NCBI GenBank assembly: GCA_027347545.1
Contig: DAIEQT010000152.1
Coordinates: forward strand, 1-5,039
Length of the DNA: 5,039 nt
Direction of reading: 5' to 3'
Origin: Ignavibacteria bacterium
Lineage (GTDB): Bacteria; Bacteroidota; Ignavibacteria; Ignavibacteriales; Melioribacteraceae
Positions 1 through 5,039 of the stretch are shown here, piece by piece. Every line of letters begins with the position of its first letter. The stretch's first letter is position 1. Under the pieces are notes generated by a model that ran no database searches, had not been told where the DNA came from, and saw only the letters and a list, made by a program, of their open reading frames with translations. Made by a program: the position numbers and the translations under genes.

Positions 1-75
1 GCTGCTGTGCAACTGCTTGGGTGCAAAAGAGATGAATTAGAAAAAAAGAAAACAGCGCGATTAGGGTTCGCTTAG
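1..75 (+). CDS. Possible 3' end of a regulator with a FIS-type helix-turn-helix (partial)
   Basis: Frame 1 is open from the window edge to a TAG at 73-75, giving 24 residues with no visible start. The peptide contains a run reading QLLGCKRDELEKKKTARLGF. This resembles the C-terminal FIS/HTH_8 helix-turn-helix of NtrC-type sigma-54 activators, whose typical ending is LLGI-x-R-x-T-L-x-x-K-(x)-x-x-LGI/L, with the protein stopping just after it. If that is right, this is the DNA-recognition end of a transcriptional regulator lying mostly outside the window. The match is short, an extra residue is needed in the second helix, and any 24-codon open stretch at an edge can arise by chance. It lies upstream of the peptidase gene in the same direction, about 150 bases away, and no clear terminator separates them. 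Confidence 0.33.
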   Translation, partial: AAVQLLGCKRDELEKKKTARLGFA

Positions 76-225
76 AGACACACACTTTTAACACTCCGCC
101 AATAATTACAAATGAAGTTATCCCGTACAGAGCTTAAAATCAATTATAGTTTTATCAGAAAAAAATAATGCTTCTTTTAGCGGTAAATTTTATTTTGAGA
201 TCAACAAAATTCTTAAAGGGGCGTT

Positions 226-1398
226 ATGAAAAAGATTTCTCTTTTTGCAATAGCACTTATTACCTTTCTATTTTTCTTGAGCACCGCTTTTCCCCAAAGC
301 AAGAAAAAGAAAGCGGAAGAAGAAGTTTACAAATTTGAAATGGTTCGCCAGGTGAAAACTACTCCGGTGAAAAACCAAGCCAAGACCGGAACTTGCTGGT
401 CTTTTGCTACAACATCATTTATAGAAACAGAACTTCTACGCATGGGCAAAGGTGAACACATTTTGTCGCCAATGTGGTTTGTTCGCCATGCATATCCGGA
501 AAAAGCACAGAGGTATATTCGTTATTCTGGAACATCGAACTTTGGCGTTGGCGGGCAAGCGCACGATGTAATGAATGTTATCCGCGAGAAAGGGATGGTT
601 CCCGAAACGAACTATAAAGGAATGAATATTGGTGAAGTAGAACATAACCACGGAGAGATGGCTGACGTTCTTGAAAGCATTGTTAATGCTGTAAAGAGAA
701 ACAAGGGCGGTAAAATTACTCCCCGCTGGCACGAAGTTTTTGAATCAACACTAAATATTTATCTCGGCACACCGCTCAACCAATTTAATTATCTGGGAAG
801 AACTTTTTCGCCAACAAGTTTTAGAGATTCGCTCGGCTTCAATCCTAATGATTATATCGAATTCACATCCTACACTCATCATCCTTTCTATTCCCAATTT
901 GATCTTGAAATTCCCGACAATTGGAGCCACGATAAATATTATAACATTCCTTTCGGAGAAATGATCGCGTTGATTGATACAGCATTGGCAAAAGGTTATT
1001 CAGTTCTTTGGGATGGCGACACAAGCGAGAAAAACTTTGACCGCAAAAAAGGGCTTGCAATTGTTCCGCAAGAAGAGACTCCGGAAATTGTAGCTGAAGA
1101 CTCTGACGAAAAGAAAACCGAAGAACCTGTAAAAGAAAAGTTTATCACTCAAGAGATGCGCCAGGAAACATTTGATAACCAAACCACAACTGATGATCAC
1201 TTAATGCACATAACCGGAATGGCGAAAGACCAGCGTGGATATAAATTTTACTACGTTAAAAACTCTTGGGGAATCAAGGACAAAAAATATGACGGCTATT
1301 GGTACATGAGTGAGATTTACGTTCGCTTAAAAACCGTTTCGGTTATGGTTCATAAAGATGTAATTCCCGGCTGGCTTAAAAACAAATTGAGAATATAA
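226..1398 (+). CDS. Secreted C1 family cysteine peptidase (bleomycin hydrolase / aminopeptidase C-like)
   Basis: This 390-residue protein is a papain-fold (peptidase family C1) enzyme of the bleomycin hydrolase/PepC branch, which trims amino acids from peptide N-termini. Residues 1-21 form a signal peptide: KK, a hydrophobic core, then STA as a likely signal peptidase I site. It is therefore probably periplasmic or extracellular, unlike cytoplasmic PepC. Catalytic elements are visible: oxyanion Gln51 and nucleophile Cys57 in QAKTGTCWSFA, His325 in TTDDHLMHITG, and Asn346 in VKNSWG. The segment VLWDGDTSEKNF (260-271) and ITQEMRQETFDN (307-318) are also typical of this branch. Length is somewhat below the roughly 450 residues of cytoplasmic bleomycin hydrolases. 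Residues 281-305 are a charged, Glu/Lys-rich low-complexity stretch, probably a surface loop. The ATG follows AAAGGGG (215-221) by four bases. Exact substrate and exo- versus endopeptidase activity cannot be read from the sequence. The upstream 76-225 region is AT-rich and shows no gene. Confidence 0.93.
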   Translation: MKKISLFAIALITFLFFLSTAFPQSKKKKAEEEVYKFEMVRQVKTTPVKNQAKTGTCWSFATTSFIETELLRMGKGEHILSPMWFVRHAYPEKAQRYIRYSGTSNFGVGGQAHDVMNVIREKGMVPETNYKGMNIGEVEHNHGEMADVLESIVNAVKRNKGGKITPRWHEVFESTLNIYLGTPLNQFNYLGRTFSPTSFRDSLGFNPNDYIEFTSYTHHPFYSQFDLEIPDNWSHDKYYNIPFGEMIALIDTALAKGYSVLWDGDTSEKNFDRKKGLAIVPQEETPEIVAEDSDEKKTEEPVKEKFITQEMRQETFDNQTTTDDHLMHITGMAKDQRGYKFYYVKNSWGIKDKKYDGYWYMSEIYVRLKTVSVMVHKDVIPGWLKNKLRI

Positions 1399-1445
1399 AT
1401 CCAGTGGTGAAGGCTGGAATATGAAGATTTGATCTTTAAAGCGTA

Positions 1446-1512
1446 TCACAGAGTTACACGGAGACTCACAGAGAGCCACTGAGCACAGTGTATTCTCTGT
1501 GTCTCTCTGTGA
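1446..1512. repeat. 10-bp-phased CACAGAG direct and inverted repeat, potential hairpin
   Basis: In the gap between two convergent genes, heptamers of form CACNGAG (one reads CACGGAG) begin at 1447, 1457, 1467 and 1477, exactly 10 bp apart. Inverted copies CTCTGTG begin at 1495 and 1505, with the same spacing. The outer arms TCACAGAG (1446-1453) and CTCTGTGA (1505-1512) are perfectly complementary. CACGGAG (1457-1463) can pair with CTCTGTG (1495-1501) with one G-U in RNA, across a 3x3 internal loop. A small inner hairpin, CACTG-AGCA-CAGTG, spans 1477-1490. I recall similar CACAGAG/CTCTGTG palindromes as dispersed intergenic repeats in several bacterial phyla, but copy number in this genome cannot be seen. 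The transcript could fold and end or protect the peptidase mRNA; a T-rich stretch (1518-1530) lies six or more bases beyond, so it is not a textbook terminator. Confidence 0.8.
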
Positions 1513-1541
1513 AATTGCTTTTATTTTTCTTGTAGTGTCTG

Positions 1542-3257
1542 CTAACTTTTCTTTATTACAACCGCGTAAGCCGTTTCTGCAGCAATAGTAATTGAAAGAA
1601 TTAGAAGAAACAGCGCAACTATTGGAACAGGGTTTCCAGTCAAAACAAAACTTCCGGTTTTGAACCAGCCGTCGCGCATCAAAACTAGGAATGCCCAGTT
1701 GCTCATTAAGAACATCCAAACTGCCGGAGCGAAAGCAACTATCCAAGCGTATTTGTTCTTGGCGGTTTTGTAAAGCCACACTGTAATTCCAATTAGAGCA
1801 AGCGCAGCAAGCATTTGATTGCACGCGCCGAAGATATTCCAAAAAACTTTCCACGCCGGAATTGGATTCCCCGCAGCATCATTCATTGTAGACGTTACAA
1901 ACAAAAGAGGAACAATGATCGAAATGCCGGTTGCAAAATATTTGCCGGCTTTTGTTTTCCAGCCCGTTAGTTCTTCTACAATATAGCGGCATAAGCGCGT
2001 ACAGACATCAAGCGTATCATAAACAAATGTTGTAAATGCCATTAAACCGAATGAAATTCCAAGCGCGGCGGGAATTCCAATTAGTTGAACAAACTGCCCG
2101 ATGCCCGAAGCGTAAATAAAATTGGGAGAAGCTTTTATCAATGCGTTGTCCTTTGCAAGAATCATAACACATGCGAGAGAAACTACGGCAACCATTCCTT
2201 CAAGAAGCATCATTCCGTAGCCAACAACTTTTGCATCGCTTTCTTTTGCAAGCTGCTTGGATGTTGTGCCCGAACCAACTAGTGAGTGAAATCCCGAACA
2301 TGCGCCGCAAGCGACTGTAATGAACAATACCGGAAACATTGGGAACCAGAAATTGCCAACATTGCTTTCCGAAGAAATTGTAAACGCCGGATATTGAATT
2401 GTGAATCCGCCAAAGATTAAACCAATAGCGGCTGCGGCTAATGCTGCATAAAGAAAATATCCGCCCAAATGCCCGCGCGGCTGAAGCAAAACCCAAACCG
2501 GAATAATTGAAGCTACAAAACAGTAGAGAAGAATAAATCCATTCCAAAATTTTTGTGTGCCGTGCAAAGACCATCCAAACCAAGCGCTTATATCAAAAGG
2601 AATATATGGACCAATCCAAATAGCGATTCCAACAAGAGGGAGAAAAATTGCTGTGGCAGCCGTTAGCGAGAGTCTTGTTTTCTTAAGAAGAATTCCCATG
2701 ATAACCGGCAGCACCAGATAAAGCAGCGATGATGTTGCAATAGCACCGCCGCCAACTTTATCGCCGTTTTCCAAAGTAACAGTTCCAACAAACGAACTTG
2801 AAGTTACATCTGTAAACGCTACAATTACATAAACAAGCGTAACCCAAATAAAAACCATGAATAAAATCCATGCGCGTTTGGAAACATTAACGCGTACAAC
2901 TTCAGTAATTGATTTTGCCTTGTAGCGGATTGACGCGACAATAGAGCCCATATCGTGAACACCGCCGATAAATATTGAGCCGAGTACGATCCATATTAGC
3001 GCGGGAAGCCAGCCGAATAAAACTCCGGCTATAATCGGTCCGGTAATTGGTCCAGCCGCAGCAATAGCAGAGAAATGCTGCCCCATCAAAAATTTAGACT
3101 CTGCCGGAACGTAATCAACTCCATCGTTCATGTCTACCGCTGGCGTTGGAGTGGCATCGTTGAGATCAAAAACTTTTTTAGCTAAGAAGCCGCCATAAGT
3201 TTTATAAAAGAAGAAAAGTACCAACGCAGCACCGGCTACAATAAATAGAATGTTCAT
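1542..3257 (-). CDS. cstA: Carbon starvation protein CstA family transporter
   Basis: This 571-residue, very hydrophobic inner-membrane protein belongs to the CstA/BtsT (YjiY) family. In enterobacteria these proteins are reported to take up pyruvate or peptides by cation symport; the substrate here is unknown. Family motifs, numbered from the chosen start: DGVDYVP (46-51 region), GQHFSAIAAAGPITGP (59-74), GGVHDMGS (98-105), QPRGHLGGY (259-267), CGACSGFHSLVGSGTTSK (317-334), DTLDVCTRL (414-422) and FGACNQMLAALAL (476-488). Multiple membrane spans run through to the C-terminus. It is shorter than E. coli CstA (about 700 residues), as in many non-enterobacterial members. The reading frame stays open to an ATG at 3323, but that start would sit six bases after a terminator T-tract and add a polar, family-unlike 22-residue tail. 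The ATG at 3257 begins directly with the first membrane helix (MNILFIV), so it is preferred. Its ribosome site is weak (GAAAGAAA). It converges with the peptidase gene. Confidence 0.93.
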   Translation of the reverse strand: MNILFIVAGAALVLFFFYKTYGGFLAKKVFDLNDATPTPAVDMNDGVDYVPAESKFLMGQHFSAIAAAGPITGPIIAGVLFGWLPALIWIVLGSIFIGGVHDMGSIVASIRYKAKSITEVVRVNVSKRAWILFMVFIWVTLVYVIVAFTDVTSSSFVGTVTLENGDKVGGGAIATSSLLYLVLPVIMGILLKKTRLSLTAATAIFLPLVGIAIWIGPYIPFDISAWFGWSLHGTQKFWNGFILLYCFVASIIPVWVLLQPRGHLGGYFLYAALAAAAIGLIFGGFTIQYPAFTISSESNVGNFWFPMFPVLFITVACGACSGFHSLVGSGTTSKQLAKESDAKVVGYGMMLLEGMVAVVSLACVMILAKDNALIKASPNFIYASGIGQFVQLIGIPAALGISFGLMAFTTFVYDTLDVCTRLCRYIVEELTGWKTKAGKYFATGISIIVPLLFVTSTMNDAAGNPIPAWKVFWNIFGACNQMLAALALIGITVWLYKTAKNKYAWIVAFAPAVWMFLMSNWAFLVLMRDGWFKTGSFVLTGNPVPIVALFLLILSITIAAETAYAVVIKKS

Positions 3258-3328
3258 TTTTTCTTTCGGGGAATGTTTTTGTTTGCGGGACAAAATAACG
3301 TTTTGCGCGGTAAATGAAAACATGACGG

Positions 3329-3363
3329 AAAAAAAGAAAGCCGCATATCTTACGTGCGGCTTT
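3329..3363 (-). terminator. Rho-independent terminator of the TlpA-like gene
   Basis: Read on the minus strand, AAAGCCGCA (3363-3355), a 9-base loop and TGCGGCTTT (3345-3337) form a perfect 9-bp stem. It is followed by C and seven T (3335-3329). It starts 17 bases past the stop codon of the TlpA-like gene and lies upstream of the preferred cstA start. It should separate the two minus-strand genes into different transcripts, so cstA needs its own promoter between about 3258 and 3328. Confidence 0.88.
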
Positions 3364-3379
3364 TAATTAATCATGTCTC

Positions 3380-5014
3380 TTATTTAATATACTTCGTTAA
3401 AGTTTGTTCTAAGTTTTGTCCTCTTAGCTCACCTTCCATCGCGAGAATCTTTCCATCTTTATCTACAAGGATTGGTCGTGGGATTCCAATTACTTCGAAC
3501 GCCTGAGAAATTTTTCTTCCCTCGGTATTGCTTACAAAACCATGCTTCCACGGCATTTTCCATTCACCGTTTCTAAATTTTTCCACATCTTTTTCAGAGG
3601 CATCGGATGACAAACTAAGTATTTCGAAACCTTTGTCTTTGAATTTCGCATAAGCTTTGTGCAGGCTTTCCATCTCGCCAACGCATGGTCCGCACCATGT
3701 AGCCCAGAAATCTATCATATAGATTTTGCCAAGCATTGTCTTCTTGGAGTATTTCACATTCTTATCATCAATAGAAGCAATTTCAAAATCTGGAATTTCT
3801 ACTCCTACTTTAATTTTGCTTTCAATTGGATACTGTGTTAGCATTTGTTTTACTTGTTCTGTTTCACCAAGGTCTTTTTTGATTATTTCATGAAGCTTTT
3901 TAAGCTCTTCGGTATTTGAAGCATACTTCGCGCTGGACAATTTGCTATAATAAATGTTCATTTTAACAATATTGCTTTTAGATGCTTTCAAAAATTTTTC
4001 TTCGTTTGCTTTCCATTTATATTGTGGTAGTATTTGGTAATAAGTACCGTACGCTTGTGGAACTAATTCCCAAACAATACTTTGAGGTGAAATGGATTCA
4101 TAAAATTCAGCCGCCTTGAAAAAATCATAATTTTTCGTTTTGTTCTGAAAGAAAGTAACATAGTTTAATTTGTAAAAATCACTTAATTCCGTGTCCTTTT
4201 CAGCTTCAGCTTTTTTTAATAATTCGGCAACTTTGCCACCATCGTCAAATTCATATCCGTCAATTTTTTTGTTTTTATCATAATATTCTCTCATACGCTT
4301 CGAAGCTTCTAATCTCAGCTCGTTATATTCCAACATTTCTTTAGTTACAGCTTGCGATAAAACATCTCCCTCTATTACTACTTTTGCTTTACCTTCGCCC
4401 TTTTTCAATTTAGCTGGATCAAATATGATTACTGCTTTTCCATCCCTAGTTTCTATTATGGAACGGTAATCTCCCGTTGAATCGGCTTCAAATTTGTTTG
4501 TTTCGGGCGCGTTAATTGTTCTTTGGCTTGCTTCAATTCTGCACAACTGATATTTGATTGTTTGCCTGTCAGTTTTTACTTCCAGCAAATATGTCCCGTC
4601 TTCTCTTTTTGTCATCGGTACTGAAGAATTATAATCGTAATTATTAAAATCACCCATTACCGATACTTCATTAAGTGTGTCTTTATATTTGTAATAATCA
4701 AGCTTTACATCAACCTTAACTTCTTTATCGCTGGTATTAATAATTAAAACTTTTTCCGCGTTGTGGTCCGGAATTGAAAATAATAGTCTGTTAACTCCCG
4801 GCTTGGTAATTGTTAAAGAATAATTTCCATTTTCATCGCACTTAACAAAATTCTTTGCAATTGTTATTTCTCCCATTATTCCTACAAGAGCCTCTTTAGA
4901 TGGTTTTCCGTTAGCATCGAGTAACTTACCCGTGACTTTTGTCTGTTGCGCAAAAGCATTAAATGATAACAGCGCTACTAGCAAACACGCCGTTTTAAAG
5001 AAATCTCTTTTCAC
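3380..5014 (-). CDS. Secreted TlpA-like thioredoxin-fold protein with N-terminal beta-sandwich domains
   Basis: This 544-residue exported protein ends in a TlpA/ResA-type thioredoxin domain, roughly 401-544. It has the redox motif WATWCGPC (Cys441 and Cys444), a likely cis-proline at Pro512 in GIPRPILVDKDG, and the typical opening VGVEIPDFEIASIDDK. Such proteins reduce or exchange disulfides in the cell envelope, for example in cytochrome c maturation or protein repair; the partner here is unknown. Residues 1-22 are a signal peptide ending AFA before Gln23, and no lipobox is seen. Residues about 25-105 resemble a carboxypeptidase-regulatory-like beta-sandwich (VTGKLLDANGKP, then DENGNYSLTI). 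Residues about 113-190 resemble a CBM48/AMPK glycogen-binding E-set fold. Residues about 225-395 are Lys/Glu-rich and probably helical. The start is GTG, supported by AGGAGG five bases upstream and by the signal peptide. The gene is visibly more AT-rich than cstA. The thioredoxin assignment is firm; the roles of the N-terminal parts are inference. Confidence 0.92.
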   Translation of the reverse strand: MKRDFFKTACLLVALLSFNAFAQQTKVTGKLLDANGKPSKEALVGIMGEITIAKNFVKCDENGNYSLTITKPGVNRLLFSIPDHNAEKVLIINTSDKEVKVDVKLDYYKYKDTLNEVSVMGDFNNYDYNSSVPMTKREDGTYLLEVKTDRQTIKYQLCRIEASQRTINAPETNKFEADSTGDYRSIIETRDGKAVIIFDPAKLKKGEGKAKVVIEGDVLSQAVTKEMLEYNELRLEASKRMREYYDKNKKIDGYEFDDGGKVAELLKKAEAEKDTELSDFYKLNYVTFFQNKTKNYDFFKAAEFYESISPQSIVWELVPQAYGTYYQILPQYKWKANEEKFLKASKSNIVKMNIYYSKLSSAKYASNTEELKKLHEIIKKDLGETEQVKQMLTQYPIESKIKVGVEIPDFEIASIDDKNVKYSKKTMLGKIYMIDFWATWCGPCVGEMESLHKAYAKFKDKGFEILSLSSDASEKDVEKFRNGEWKMPWKHGFVSNTEGRKISQAFEVIGIPRPILVDKDGKILAMEGELRGQNLEQTLTKYIK

Positions 5015-5019
5015 CTATT

Positions 5020-5025
5020 CCTCCT
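5020..5025 (-). promoter_or_regulatory. Strong Shine-Dalgarno site fixing a GTG start
   Basis: The minus strand reads AGGAGG, then AATAG, then GTG. A perfect Shine-Dalgarno core with a five-base spacer places the start of the TlpA-like protein at GTG 5014. The signal peptide begins immediately there (MKRDFFK). No promoter can be judged because only 25 bases upstream of the gene are in the window. Confidence 0.85.
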
Positions 5026-5039
5026 AAAAATGTTATTTG

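Noticed and set aside
436..732. 98-codon minus-strand open frame inside the peptidase gene
   Set aside because: Antisense shadow with no domain or ribosome site; the plus-strand frame holds the catalytic Cys and conserved flanks.
1424..1436. Small hairpin AAGAT-TTG-ATCTT after the peptidase gene as a terminator
   Set aside because: Five A/T-rich pairs, a three-base loop and no T-tract; too weak to act as an intrinsic terminator.
1446..1512. Phased repeat as a CRISPR array or tandem-repeat locus
   Set aside because: Units are seven bases with three-base gaps, far too short for CRISPR repeats and spacers, and the second half is inverted; no cas gene is present.
1327..1854. 175-codon minus-strand open frame overlapping the peptidase end, the repeat and the cstA end
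   Set aside because: It is out of frame with cstA, runs through the palindromic repeat, is rich in Cys/Asn/Ser with no recognisable domain, and both genes it overlaps are clearly real.
2200..2583. 127-codon minus-strand open frame inside cstA
   Set aside because: It is a shifted-frame shadow of cstA; the cstA frame carries conserved motifs through this whole stretch, so there is no sign of a frameshift or nested gene.
226..3257. Peptidase and CstA transporter as one peptide-scavenging operon
   Set aside because: The genes converge and cannot share a transcript; a functional link is only suggested by the families.

Overview
The window looks like ordinary chromosomal DNA from a member of the Bacteroidota/Ignavibacteriota (FCB) side of the bacterial tree. 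The reasons are a secreted bleomycin-hydrolase-type C1 peptidase and a TlpA-type thioredoxin protein with a long N-terminal extension, both common in that group, plus AT-leaning, lysine-rich coding sequence. The assignment is an inference from protein style. Two genes have clear Shine-Dalgarno sequences, which is less typical of core Bacteroidota and would fit Ignavibacteria-like lineages better.

Layout. Bases 1-75 may be the last 24 codons of a plus-strand gene whose end resembles a FIS-type helix-turn-helix. Bases 76-225 are a noncoding leader. Bases 226-1398 (+) encode an exported papain-fold cysteine peptidase with all catalytic residues present. Bases 1399-1541 are a convergent intergenic gap holding a striking repeat: heptamers of CACNGAG type spaced exactly 10 bp apart, followed by two inverted copies with the same spacing. 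Bases 1542-3257 (-) encode a CstA-family inner-membrane transporter. Bases 3258-3379 hold a good Rho-independent terminator for the gene upstream and presumably the cstA promoter. Bases 3380-5014 (-) encode a secreted TlpA-like thiol-disulfide protein that starts with GTG behind a perfect AGGAGG.

How the genes work together. The peptidase and the transporter converge, so they are not an operon. The terminator between the TlpA-like gene and cstA makes those two separate transcription units in the main. A loose theme is possible: extracytoplasmic peptide breakdown, uptake of peptides or pyruvate, and envelope thiol chemistry. Only the individual families support it. I see no CRISPR array, tRNA, rRNA, insertion sequence, phage gene or defence-like cassette, and no convincing undescribed multi-gene system. 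The items most worth a second look are the phased palindromic repeat at 1446-1512 and the glycogen-binding-like (CBM48/E-set) segment inside the TlpA-like protein.
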